Positions 7,766 through 15,345 of a stretch of 64,000 bases of DNA are shown here, in pieces (within the stretch, counting starts at the first letter, position 1; the number at the start of each line of letters is the position of its first letter). The stretch comes from Bacillus sp. MRMR6. GTDB taxonomy: Bacteria > Bacillota > Bacilli > Bacillales > Cytobacillaceae. The position numbers and the translations under genes are program-made. The notes under the pieces were generated by a model, which made no database searches, was not told the origin of the DNA, and saw nothing but the letters and a program-made list of their open reading frames with translations. The DNA is taken from NCBI RefSeq assembly GCF_001940785.1, contig NZ_MSLS01000011.1:1-64000 (forward strand), read 5' to 3'.

Positions 7766-8599
7766 CTAAATAAATTTTTTATTAGTCCACCATTGCAATA
7801 GATTAATACTCAAAAGAATAATAAAAGAAAAAATAAGCATGACAGCGGCAATTGCTGTAGCCCCGGCATAATCATATTGTTCGAGCTTTGTCATGATTAA
7901 TAGTGGGGTGATTTCTGTACGCATCGGCATATTCCCTGCAATAAAAATCACCGATCCATATTCTCCAAGTGCACGGGCAAAGGCAAGAGCAAAGCCTGTA
8001 AGTGCAGCAGGAAGTAATTCTGGAAAAATCACTCTAGCAAAGGTTTGGAGACGATTTGCCCCCAAACAAGCAGAGGCTTCTTCAATTTCTTTTTCTAAGC
8101 TCTGTAAAACTGGCTGCACCGTTCGAACCACAAAAGGCAATCCGATAAAAGTTAAGGCCAGCGTGATCCCAATTGGAGTAAATGCCACTTTAAAACCTAA
8201 GAATTGTCCGACCCAGCCATTTTCAGCGTACAGAGTCGTTAAGGCAATACCAGCAATCGCAGTTGGTAAGGCAAACGGCAGATCCACCAGCCCATCAATG
8301 ATTCGACTTCCTGGGAAACGATAACGAACCAGGACCCATGCAATTAACACGCCAAAAACAACATTGATTAGTGCTGCTAAAAATGATGCCCCGAAGCTAA
8401 GCCGATAGGATGCTACCACCCTGGGATCAGAAATAGTTCCCCAGATTTTTGACCATTCAACCGTCACGGAATTTAAAAATATCATCGATAAAGGCAGAAT
8501 GACGAGAATGCTAATGTACAGCATCGTAAACCCTAGGGATAGACCGAATCCAGGTAACACACTATTTTTTTTCAATTTCATGCTTTGTATACGAGGCAT
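7766..8599 (-). CDS. cysT: Sulfate ABC transporter permease
   Basis: 277 residues, six membrane segments, EAA-type loop 'EEASACLGANRLQTFARVIF' and the conserved 'ARALGEYGSVIFIAGNMPM'. This is the CysT (CysU) partner of CysW. Start ATG 8599 follows AGGGG by 8 bp. A stable intercistronic hairpin (8629-8674) separates it from sbp and may set relative mRNA levels of binding protein and membrane parts. Confidence 0.93.
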   Translation of the reverse strand: MPRIQSMKLKKNSVLPGFGLSLGFTMLYISILVILPLSMIFLNSVTVEWSKIWGTISDPRVVASYRLSFGASFLAALINVVFGVLIAWVLVRYRFPGSRIIDGLVDLPFALPTAIAGIALTTLYAENGWVGQFLGFKVAFTPIGITLALTFIGLPFVVRTVQPVLQSLEKEIEEASACLGANRLQTFARVIFPELLPAALTGFALAFARALGEYGSVIFIAGNMPMRTEITPLLIMTKLEQYDYAGATAIAAVMLIFSFIILLSINLLQWWTNKKFI

Positions 8600-8628
8600 G
8601 AGGTTGACCCCTTCCGAAGTGATTCATT

Positions 8629-8674
8629 AGGGGTGTACCAGTTCACAAAAGTCCTGTGAATATGGAACACCCTT
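8629..8674 (-). other. Intercistronic hairpin between sbp and cysT
   Basis: AGGGGTGTACCA (8629-8640) pairs with TGGAACACCCTT (8663-8674) with minor mismatches, and TTCAC / GTGAA pair inside. There is no U-tract, so it looks like an RNA stability or processing element rather than a terminator. Confidence 0.5.
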
Positions 8675-8692
8675 ACACGTGCTAACTAGATT

Positions 8693-9775
8693 TTATGGCT
8701 GGTAGATTTGGTCAAACGTTCCACCGTCGCTAAAGTGCGTTTCTTGTGCTTTTTGCCAGCCTCCAAAGTCTTCATCAATCGTAACCAAATTTATCTTTGG
8801 AAATTGATCAGCATACTTTTCGAGAATAGCCTCATTCCGAGGTCGATAATAATGTTTGGCTGCTAATTCCTGGCCAATATCCGTGTATAAAAATTCTAAA
8901 TACGCTTCAGCTACTTCTCTCGTACCCTTTTTATCTACTACTTTATCAACAATCGCAACAGGTGGTTCTGCCAAAATGCTGATGGACGGAACGACAATTT
9001 CAAATTTGTCTTTTCCTAGTTCATTAAGTGTTAGGAATGCTTCGTTCTCCCAAGTAATTAAAACATCACCAATACCACGCTCAACAAACGTAGTCGTTGA
9101 ACCGCGTGCGCCCGAATCTAACACTTCAACATTTTTATATAATCGACTGATAAATTTCTTTATTTGAACGTCATCATTGTTAAATTTTTCTTGGGCAAAT
9201 GCCCATGCTGCTAGGTAATTCCATCTTGCTCCACCTGATGTCTTTGGATTTGGGGTAATGACAGAGACATCTTCCTTGATTAAATCATCCCAATCCTTGA
9301 TAGCCTTTGGATTACCCTTTTTGACTAAGAAAACAATAGAAGATGTATAGGGTGTTGAATTGTCCTTAAATTCCGTTTGCCACTCTTTATTCAGTAATTG
9401 ACCCAATTCTGCAATTTCATCAATGTCATAGGCTAAGGCTAGGGTGACGACGTCGGCTTCAAGACCGTCAATAACAGCACGCCCTTGTTTCCCAGAACCA
9501 CCGTGTGACTGTTGAATGGTAACCTCCTGCCCTGTTTCTTGTTCCCAATATTTAGCGAATTCCTTATTAAATTCATCATATAGTTCCCGAGTCGGATCAT
9601 ATGACACATTTAATAACTGAACAGGTTCCTTCTTTATAACTTCTTGGTCGTTACCTTCAACTGTTTTGTTGTCAGCTTGATTACTCGCTTTATTTGGTGA
9701 GCAGGCTACAAGGTTAAGCGCCAGAAAAATAAGTATCAAAGTAAATTTGAAAAAAGGTTTTTGTTTAAACAACAT
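8693..9775 (-). CDS. sbp: Sulfate-binding lipoprotein
   Basis: 360 residues. N-terminal lipoprotein signal with lipobox 'LVACS', then a Lys/Asp-rich linker and a periplasmic-binding type-2 fold. Sbp/CysP family hallmarks are '[17 protein letters not shown]' near the start of the mature domain, '[15 protein letters not shown]', '[17 protein letters not shown]' and 'TWENEAFL'. It captures sulfate or thiosulfate outside the membrane and delivers it to CysT-CysW. ATG 9775 has GGGAGG 8 bp upstream. A long hairpin lies just upstream of the RBS (9807-9920). Confidence 0.95.
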   Translation of the reverse strand: MLFKQKPFFKFTLILIFLALNLVACSPNKASNQADNKTVEGNDQEVIKKEPVQLLNVSYDPTRELYDEFNKEFAKYWEQETGQEVTIQQSHGGSGKQGRAVIDGLEADVVTLALAYDIDEIAELGQLLNKEWQTEFKDNSTPYTSSIVFLVKKGNPKAIKDWDDLIKEDVSVITPNPKTSGGARWNYLAAWAFAQEKFNNDDVQIKKFISRLYKNVEVLDSGARGSTTTFVERGIGDVLITWENEAFLTLNELGKDKFEIVVPSISILAEPPVAIVDKVVDKKGTREVAEAYLEFLYTDIGQELAAKHYYRPRNEAILEKYADQFPKINLVTIDEDFGGWQKAQETHFSDGGTFDQIYQP

Positions 9776-9803
9776 GGTAATTCCTCCCTTTTATTTTTCA
9801 TAT

Positions 9804-9920
9804 AAAAAGGCTGCCTACTTTTAAGCCAACATGCGAAAAGAAAACTCTTGTTGAATTTCGGAAACAAGTCCGGATCATCAACAAGCTTTAATTCGCATTG
9901 TCTTAAAAATAAACAGCCTT
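9804..9920 (-). repeat. Long inverted-repeat element between yezD and sbp
   Basis: On the minus strand AAGGCTG (9914-9920) and about 23 further bases are roughly complementary to the bases up to CAGCCTT (9807-9813). An inner perfect arm CTTGTTGA/TCAACAAG (9847-9854, 9878-9885) sits within. The RNA would fold into one long stem ending in CAGCCTTTTT, so it could work as a terminator or attenuator before sbp. Its terminal inverted repeats also fit a MITE. Either way it sits inside the operon. Confidence 0.6.
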
Positions 9921-9993
9921 CAGTATGACTGATCGGCAAATATATTCATGGAGCTTTAGATATGATTGATTAGTAGTGTGATACTTTTCTTTG

Positions 9994-10161
9994 TTATTTT
10001 TGTTCTTTAGAAACTGACTTATTAATCCCAAATCGTGTTTTTTCTGTCTTATCGATTTGAGTGATGATACCGTCATGAACGGTTATGATGACTGAACCAT
10101 ATTCCATATCCTTTAATGCGGATAGGATCAAATTGGCTTTAATTGGATCAACAACTGCCAT
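9994..10161 (-). CDS. yezD: YezD-family protein (DUF2292)
   Basis: 55 residues, MAVVDPIKANLILSALKDME and onward, with the family pattern 'YGSVIITVHDGIITQID..E..R' and a basic tail. YezD proteins are small cytoplasmic proteins that recur beside sulfur assimilation genes in Bacillaceae. The exact role is unknown. ATG 10161 has GAGGAGGTGG 5 bp upstream. It is the first gene of the sulfate operon, behind a long leader. Confidence 0.85.
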   Translation of the reverse strand: MAVVDPIKANLILSALKDMEYGSVIITVHDGIITQIDKTEKTRFGINKSVSKEQK

Positions 10162-10187
10162 ATAACCACCTCCTCTATTCCGCTATA

Positions 10188-10313
10188 TCATATAAGAATA
10201 CTTGGTTTTAGGGTAAAAAATTTACATGAATTAAATTCATGTACATAAACCAGATGAAAAGTGCGGGACAAAGGGCAACAGTGTGGACTCCCCTTACTAA
10301 TCGGAAAAATCAT
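10188..10313 (-). CDS. Possible cysteine leader peptide (uORF)
   Basis: A 41-codon frame in the yezD leader starts at ATG 10313 with AAGGGGGA about 10 bp upstream and ends 26 bp before the yezD start. Residues 12-13 are two adjacent Cys codons (TGT TGC) in 'SPHCCPLS', a third Cys comes later. An A/T-rich hairpin followed by TTTTTT (10215-10243) overlaps its 3' half. Tandem Cys codons before a sulfur operon recall ribosome-mediated attenuation, but the RBS spacing is long and no homologue is known to me. Inference only. Confidence 0.35.
   Translation of the reverse strand: MIFPISKGSPHCCPLSRTFHLVYVHEFNSCKFFTLKPSILI
10215..10243 (-). terminator. Terminator-like hairpin in the sulfate operon leader
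   Basis: On the minus strand TACATGAAT and ATTCATGTA form a 9-bp stem with a 3-nt loop, followed by AATTTTTT. It is AT-rich and so weak, and lies between the promoter and yezD, where it could act as an attenuator. Confidence 0.45.
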
Positions 10314-10425
10314 AATATCAGTTCCCCCTTGAATGAAAATCAAGCTTATACGCCAAAAATGGATATAAGCTTTTGGTTGACCAATCAGCTAAATTTTGAT
10401 TTTTAGATTTCTATGAATTATTTAT

Positions 10426-10454
10426 ATTTTATTCTGACTTTTCCGACCTGTCAA
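10426..10454 (-). promoter_or_regulatory. Sigma-A promoter of the yezD-sbp-cysTWA operon
   Basis: On the minus strand TTGACA (10449-10454) and TAAAAT (10426-10431) are separated by exactly 17 bp. The predicted start leaves a leader of about 250 nt before yezD, long enough for RNA-based control. It also contains a stem of AAGCTTATA (10364-10372) with TATAAGCTT (10342-10350). Confidence 0.75.
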
Positions 10455-10495
10455 GTATGATTTTAAATTCCATTCAGCAATTCTTTTTTCTATTA

Positions 10496-10699
10496 TCAAC
10501 AAAGTCGATTATCCTTTAACTGAATGGTCGGTCGTGCCAATGACACAGCCTTTCCCCCATGATAGTCTGGCATAATACTGATCTTCGTTTCCTTTAAAAA
10601 GGCTTGATTACAGAGCTCTTTAATCTGCTCAAGCGTGGTTTCCTGAGGATAATTGGAAAACACCTTTGCTTCTGTTTGTGACCCGGTTATTTTTATCAC
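10496..10699 (-). pseudogene. rtcB-like N-terminal fragment
   Basis: 67 codons from GTG 10699 with AAGGAGG 8 bp upstream. Residues 1-45 match the start of RtcB RNA ligases: 'TTLEQIKELCNQAFLKETKI' followed by 'IMPDYHGGKA', where RtcB has IMPDVHAG plus its metal ligands. After about residue 55 the match is lost and a stop follows. The manganese-binding Cys/His core is missing, so ligase activity is impossible. Its intact RBS suggests it could still be translated as a short peptide. Confidence 0.55.
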
Positions 10700-10763
10700 G
10701 AGCTCTCCCTCCTTTTATATAGCATAGTGGTTCTTTTTAGGTAATGGGTTTTAACAAGGGCAT

Positions 10764-11012
10764 TTGTCCACTGACACAAGCGTTAGATTGTCTGCCCCGA
10801 GGAAGGCGCGAGACAAAGTCTGCTGAAACAAGTGTTGTTTGTCTGCCTCGGGGAAGACGCGGGACAAGGTCCGCTGAAACAAGTCCTAGATTGTCTGCCC
10901 CGAAGAAATTGCGGGACAAGGTCCGCTGAAACAAGTCCTAGATTGTCTGCCCCGAGGAAATCGCGGGACAAAGTCCGCTGAAACAAGCACTAAATTGTCC
11001 ACCCCGAGGTAC
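10764..11012. repeat. 52-bp tandem repeat with internal hairpins
   Basis: About 4.5 units of 51-52 bp. The block TTGTCTGCC recurs with GTCTGCC at 10790, 10841, 10893 and 10945, and a variant at 10997. Each unit holds TTGTCTGC and GCGGGACAA, which can pair, then GTCCGCTGAAACAAGT. The last complete units are nearly identical. Open frames on both strands through it are artefacts of the period. It sits between the rtcB fragment and a small secreted-protein frame, with no Cas-like gene near. Confidence 0.85.
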
Positions 11013-11123
11013 TTACGACAAAAAATTAATCCCTTAGAATAAATCCTCAACTGTACCTGCACACTATGAATAGCTATTTTGTCTTTGCTAGTTTCGTTAA
11101 ACCATCATGATAGGATAGCCTAT

Positions 11124-11261
11124 ATGAAAAGACCATTTGTACTTATCATTTCTTGTATTGGTTTCATGCTAATCACTGGTTCACCGGCTCTTGCACAGAA
11201 TAACCCCAGAAATATGTATGATGTAAAATCATGGAATAATATTAGATTTCACATCGAATAA
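11124..11261 (+). CDS. Short secreted peptide or gene fragment
   Basis: 45 codons from ATG 11124: a basic N-terminus, a hydrophobic core and an 'SPALAQ' signal-peptidase-I-like site near residue 24, leaving a 21-residue tail. No convincing RBS. It may be a secreted peptide or the 5' remnant of an exported protein gene. Not recognised. Confidence 0.3.
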   Translation: MKRPFVLIISCIGFMLITGSPALAQNNPRNMYDVKSWNNIRFHIE

Positions 11262-11360
11262 CAATTGGACCTTCAAATAGTATAGAAAAATCACTTAATG
11301 CTGTTTGACATAAATAAAAAAATTTAAAGTTAAGAGTTATTGCTGTATTTTTACAAAAAA

Positions 11361-11402
11361 AAGTAAGTTCTAAAGCGAGAAGCTTTAAAACTTACTTTTT
11401 TC
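11361..11402. terminator. Bidirectional terminator
   Basis: AAGTAAGTTCTAAAGC (11361-11376) pairs with GCTTTAAAACTTACTT (11382-11397) with one mismatch, with A-runs before and T-runs after. It ends the minus-strand cluster whose last gene stops at 11423. Confidence 0.85.
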
Positions 11403-11422
11403 CGATAGCTTTCATCATTAAT

Positions 11423-11614
11423 TTAAGATAGTTCCTTATTAATTTTAAATTCCTTTAAAAATTCTTTAACATCTAAACCTAGCAGTTCACAGCATTCTTC
11501 CACTTTCTCGGAAAAATTGAAACCAGCATGAACCGGTTGGTCACGATTCTCATAGTAGTAGTTAACCAATTCAAATAACTCACTAAATACTTTTACTTTT
11601 TCTACTTTATTCAT
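11423..11614 (-). CDS. Small helical protein of unknown function
   Basis: 63 residues from ATG 11614, chosen because AAGGGTGG lies 5 bp upstream; the longer in-frame reading has a hydrophobic leader but no RBS. The protein is acidic and helical ('EKVEECCELLGLDVKEFLKEF'-type pattern split over 40-60, with two adjacent Cys). It lies 90 bp past capA on the same strand and before the terminator. No family recognised. Confidence 0.5.
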   Translation of the reverse strand: MNKVEKVKVFSELFELVNYYYENRDQPVHAGFNFSEKVEECCELLGLDVKEFLKEFKINKELS

Positions 11615-11703
11615 TATAACCACCCTTTTCCTGAGTATTACTAAGTTTATAAGAATTATAAAGATAGTTACTAATAATGACAAGTAAATGTTCAAAATTT
11701 TCT

Positions 11704-13002
11704 TTAGTTTAATATAACTTCAGCCATTCCATCCTTTATGACAAATTCTGTGCCATATTGTTTTGAAAGCTCCTCTAAACTCTTTAATACTTCTTCATTT
11801 GTAGTTATTTTCGGCCAGCCTCTTTGATATCGTGGTAGTCCAAATCCTAATTCGATTGGATAGAATTTTAGACTTGTAAGAACTCCCTCTCTCATTTCCC
11901 AAAATGGGATAACAGATTCCCAAACAGCTTTGTTCACGCCAAGCCCTTTTGTATTATTTTGACTGCGCTTGTCAAGTGCTTCACCAACCGTTGCAGTGGC
12001 AGGTAGATTATATTGTTCATAAAAATCACTTGGCAATTTCTGAACCGTATCGTTCTGGAAAATAAAATTGCCTAAGCTATAGAAAATAGGGCGATTCTTA
12101 TAAATCTCTACACCACGGAGGATATGAGGTCCATGACCAATAACGGCATGGGCACCTTCATCAATACAATGACGGGCAATGGCTTCTAAAAAGTCAGGAG
12201 CCTGGTCTTTTTGATCCTTATTCATCTCATGGCAATGGATACTTACAATCACATAGTCAGCCTGGCGCTTGCCTTCATGAATTGCTTTTGTCATCCTCTG
12301 CAGATCCTCAGGATGAGGTTCTCTAACCATTCCTTCTTGTTCCCCTATGGTAAAGGTATAGGAGCCAAACTTAAATAGATCACTATCTGTTGAAAAGCCT
12401 TCCTTAATCGCCAAATTATTTTCTGCGTTAATATCCGTACTCCCAGCAATTTCACGCAAAATAGTCATATTTTTCGAGGTCACTTGGTACTTGGTAGAGT
12501 ACCGAAGCGGATTGATCCCCGGGCGTCCTTGCATATCAGCACGCTGCTCCCCCGCTCTCCAAAAATCATGGAATGTAGAGGTTGCGCCAATCAGAGCAAT
12601 CCGCCCCGAGTCACAGTCCACATATTTAGGAGAGCTTGCGGCTGCTAGATTTTCTCCAACACCCGCATGGACAATATCAGCCTTATCTAAGTTGCACTCA
12701 GTTGCCTGCAAGCCTTCGTATAGATAATCTAGCGTATGATTATTAGCCCATGTCATACTATTAAAATGATATTTCTTTAAATCATTTAATACTTCTGGGT
12801 CTGCCATTGCCCACGTCCCGCCACTTAAAGCAGAGGGATATCCTTCATTTCGATGTAGCGTTATTTCTAAATTGGTAAAGCGAAAGTCTGCACTTCCTAT
12901 TAACGCAGCAACCTGCGGATCAAAATCTTGCTTTGAAAGACGCCTGGTTATAAAACTATCACCTGTGGCTGCAAAACTAATTTCTTTGTTACTGTCTTTC
13001 AT
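11704..13002 (-). CDS. CapA-family (PGA_cap) metallophosphatase-like protein
   Basis: 432 residues without signal peptide. The CapA/PgsA fold of the calcineurin-like superfamily is shown by 'FAATGDSFITR' (about 10-20), 'RFTNLEITL', 'MTWANNHTLDY' with paired Asn-His, 'ALIGATST', 'VSIHCHEMN' and 'VIGHGPHILRG', which together give the metal ligands. Membrane-bound relatives take part in polyglutamate capsule synthesis. This one is cytoplasmic and is the last gene of the catabolic cluster, directly abutting the amidohydrolase gene, so a capsule role is unlikely. Its reaction is unknown. Confidence 0.8.
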   Translation of the reverse strand: MKDSNKEISFAATGDSFITRRLSKQDFDPQVAALIGSADFRFTNLEITLHRNEGYPSALSGGTWAMADPEVLNDLKKYHFNSMTWANNHTLDYLYEGLQATECNLDKADIVHAGVGENLAAASSPKYVDCDSGRIALIGATSTFHDFWRAGEQRADMQGRPGINPLRYSTKYQVTSKNMTILREIAGSTDINAENNLAIKEGFSTDSDLFKFGSYTFTIGEQEGMVREPHPEDLQRMTKAIHEGKRQADYVIVSIHCHEMNKDQKDQAPDFLEAIARHCIDEGAHAVIGHGPHILRGVEIYKNRPIFYSLGNFIFQNDTVQKLPSDFYEQYNLPATATVGEALDKRSQNNTKGLGVNKAVWESVIPFWEMREGVLTSLKFYPIELGFGLPRYQRGWPKITTNEEVLKSLEELSKQYGTEFVIKDGMAEVILN

Positions 13003-14402
13003 CAGCTTGTTACCTGAGGCGTTAGCAGACTTCCTGTTGGCTGTCCTACAATTTGGCCGTCCTTCATGACTGTCGTACCTCTAACGATGGTACGGACCGG
13101 AATTCCTTTAATGTTAAAGCCATCAAACGCGGTTACCTTACTCTTGCTATGAAGCTGTTCTCTTCTTATTATTGTTTCCTTTTCCATATCAACAATGGTG
13201 ATGTCTGCGTCAGCCCCCACCCGGATTGCTCCTTTTTTAGGGTAAACATTAAATAATTTTGCCGGGCCTTCAGATAAAAGGCGGACCATGTCATGGATGG
13301 TAATACTGCCGCTATTAACTGCATTTAACATTAATGGGACCAGCGTCTCGACTCCGCACATCCCAGCTGGGATAGACCATAGATCACCGTCTTTTTCAGC
13401 TTCAGTATGTGGTGCGTGATCGGAACAAACAAGGGAGATCGTCCCGTCGAGCAAGGCATCCCAAAGTGCTTCTTGGTCTTTTTTGAATTTAACCGGAGGA
13501 TACACCTTCATCTGCGGTCCAATTTGATCATAATCTTCGGCTGATAAAAACAGATAGTGAGGGCATGTTTCTGCCGTAATTGGATAGCCTTCCTTTTGCG
13601 CTTGTCTGACCAATTCAATTCCCTCCGCACTACTGACATGAAGGATATGAAGGCGGGCCCCTGTCTTCTTAGCCATCGAAATTCCAGATTGGATGGTTAA
13701 TTCCTCAGCAAGATTCGGTCTTCCTTCTAATAAATCAAGGTAGGTACGCCCGTTACGATCTTCCACCTTTTGAGTAAGATGCTGGATGAGATCGCTATTT
13801 TCAGCATGAATAGCAAACACTTGTCCTGTCTTAGCTACTTCTTGGAACATGTCAAATACTTGACCGTCTGTAAATGGTGGGATGACATCCTCCATACCTG
13901 GCTTGTAATTATACATAAGCTGGAAGGTTTCAGCATGTACAGCATATCCCCAGAAAAATTTAAAGCCAATTACCCCAGCATTTTTAAGCTCTTCATATTC
14001 TTTAAGATTTAAATGTCCTAGACAAATCGCCCAGATGCCAAAATCTACGAAGGCCTTCTCCTGCAAATTAACAACCTGCTTCTGAAAGTTCTCTACATTA
14101 TTGATCGGCGGGTTCGTATTTGGCATTTCAAAAATGGTTGTCACCCCGCCTGAAGCCGCCGCTTGGGTAGAGTGATAAAAATCCTCTTTGTAGGTAGCAC
14201 CAGGATCTCTGGAATGAACATGTGTATCGATAAAACCTGGAAATATGAAATGTCCCTCTGCATCAATGATTTCATGAACATCACTGGTCAATACATCGTT
14301 CGTGATTGCCTCTATCTTGCCATTTTTAATATAAATATTCCCTGTATATGCTTCTGTTGAAGTCACAATGGTACCATTTTTTATCAATACATCGTACATC
14401 AT
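13002..14402 (-). CDS. Dihydroorotase/allantoinase-type cyclic amidohydrolase
   Basis: 466 residues, amidohydrolase superfamily TIM barrel with two-metal site: 'GFIDTHVHSRDPG' (first His pair), Lys in 'IGFKFFWGY' (likely the carboxylated bridging Lys), 'FAIHAENSDL', 'LHILHVSSAEG' and the catalytic Asp in 'LVCSDHAPH'. The R-D-P-G after HVH is dihydroorotase-like. Expected to open a cyclic amide such as dihydroorotate, dihydropyrimidine, hydantoin or allantoin. It starts 16 bp after the pyrD-like gene. Given the PyrK/PyrD partners I favour dihydroorotate as substrate, producing N-carbamoyl-aspartate. Confidence 0.85.
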   Translation of the reverse strand: MMYDVLIKNGTIVTSTEAYTGNIYIKNGKIEAITNDVLTSDVHEIIDAEGHFIFPGFIDTHVHSRDPGATYKEDFYHSTQAAASGGVTTIFEMPNTNPPINNVENFQKQVVNLQEKAFVDFGIWAICLGHLNLKEYEELKNAGVIGFKFFWGYAVHAETFQLMYNYKPGMEDVIPPFTDGQVFDMFQEVAKTGQVFAIHAENSDLIQHLTQKVEDRNGRTYLDLLEGRPNLAEELTIQSGISMAKKTGARLHILHVSSAEGIELVRQAQKEGYPITAETCPHYLFLSAEDYDQIGPQMKVYPPVKFKKDQEALWDALLDGTISLVCSDHAPHTEAEKDGDLWSIPAGMCGVETLVPLMLNAVNSGSITIHDMVRLLSEGPAKLFNVYPKKGAIRVGADADITIVDMEKETIIRREQLHSKSKVTAFDGFNIKGIPVRTIVRGTTVMKDGQIVGQPTGSLLTPQVTS

Positions 14403-14418
14403 TTATCTGGCCACCTCG

Positions 14419-15345
14419 CTAATTATTTATGATTACCTGTCCGATTAACTCACGAATATCATTAATTTGATACTGTTCCATATAGTCTTCCATCTCCCTA
14501 AGGATGGTAAGCATCGCATCAGGCTGAATAAAGCTTGCTGTACCAACTTGAACGGCTGTTGCACCTGCTAAGATCATTTCAATGGCATCTTCACCATTCA
14601 TCACCCCACCACAGCCAATAATTGGTATATTAACAACCTGAGCTACCTGATAAATCATTCTGATGATGACAGGTTTTGCTCCCGGACCTGATAATCCCCC
14701 CATAATATTCCCTATTTTAGGCTTTCTCGTGTGAACATCAATCGACATAGCTAATAGGGTATTGGCAACATTTAGACTATCACTCCCTGCTTCTTCTGCA
14801 GCAAGAGCAATTTCCTGTATACTTGTTACATTTGGCGTAAGCTTTGTGATAATTGGTTTATCAGTTACAGAACGAACCTTCTTTACTAGTTCGAAGGTTA
14901 AGTCTGCATCCATCCCAAACGCCACTCCGTTCCCCTTCAAATTTGGGCATGAGATATTTAACTCAATGGCATGCACGTTTTTACTACTGGTGACAATCTC
15001 AGCTATCTCAGCAAATTCATCAATGGAATCTGCAGATAAGCTTGATATGAGGGGAGAATCATATTTGGAGTAGTAAGGAACAATGTTTTCCATATAATAG
15101 TTGATTCCTTTACTCTGAATCCCGATTGAATTAATCATTCCTGCAGGTGTTTCACACACTCGCGGAGTAGCATTACCAGGACGAGGCAGCATTGTAATAC
15201 TTTTTGGGACAAGTGCACCCAACTTATTGAAATCTATTACTCTGTCCATTTCAGGTCCAAATGCACCTGAAGCCGGCATGATCGGATTTTTTAAAACTAA
15301 TCCACCAATATCTACACTCATATTAACAGCTGTTTTCATTATCAT
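14419..15345 (-). CDS. pyrD: Dihydroorotate dehydrogenase, class 1B-like catalytic subunit
   Basis: 308 residues, FMN-binding TIM barrel. Class 1 signature with the catalytic Cys: 'NISCPN' has Cys133. Other landmarks are 'PIMPASGAFG' (21-30), 'ITKLTPN', the FMN phosphate region 'IIGCGGV' and 'GATAVQVGTASF'. Class 1B enzymes pair with PyrK and use NAD. It overlaps the pyrK-like gene by 4 bp. The pyrimidine biosynthetic operon is absent here, and this copy sits with catabolic and transport genes, so reduction of orotate or a related pyrimidine during breakdown is likely. Confidence 0.87.
   Translation of the reverse strand: MIMKTAVNMSVDIGGLVLKNPIMPASGAFGPEMDRVIDFNKLGALVPKSITMLPRPGNATPRVCETPAGMINSIGIQSKGINYYMENIVPYYSKYDSPLISSLSADSIDEFAEIAEIVTSSKNVHAIELNISCPNLKGNGVAFGMDADLTFELVKKVRSVTDKPIITKLTPNVTSIQEIALAAEEAGSDSLNVANTLLAMSIDVHTRKPKIGNIMGGLSGPGAKPVIIRMIYQVAQVVNIPIIGCGGVMNGEDAIEMILAGATAVQVGTASFIQPDAMLTILREMEDYMEQYQINDIRELIGQVIINN

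Noticed and set aside
6939-8324. Plus-strand frames opposite cysW and cysT
   Set aside because: Antisense shadows of conserved permease genes; composition mirrors the sense codons.
10162-10425. S-box or T-box riboswitch for the sulfate operon
   Set aside because: No GACTGGCCC/CAGCAACC blocks and no T-box sequence (AGGGTGGNACCGCG type) are present on the minus strand; the true S-box in this window is at 43136.
10737-10986. Four overlapping open frames of 60-67 codons on both strands
   Set aside because: They lie wholly within the 52-bp tandem repeat. A repeat with no stops in a frame keeps that frame open; there is no RBS and no protein-like composition.
10764-11012. CRISPR array
   Set aside because: The entire 52-bp unit repeats, with no unique spacers of constant length between identical repeats, and no cas genes are nearby.
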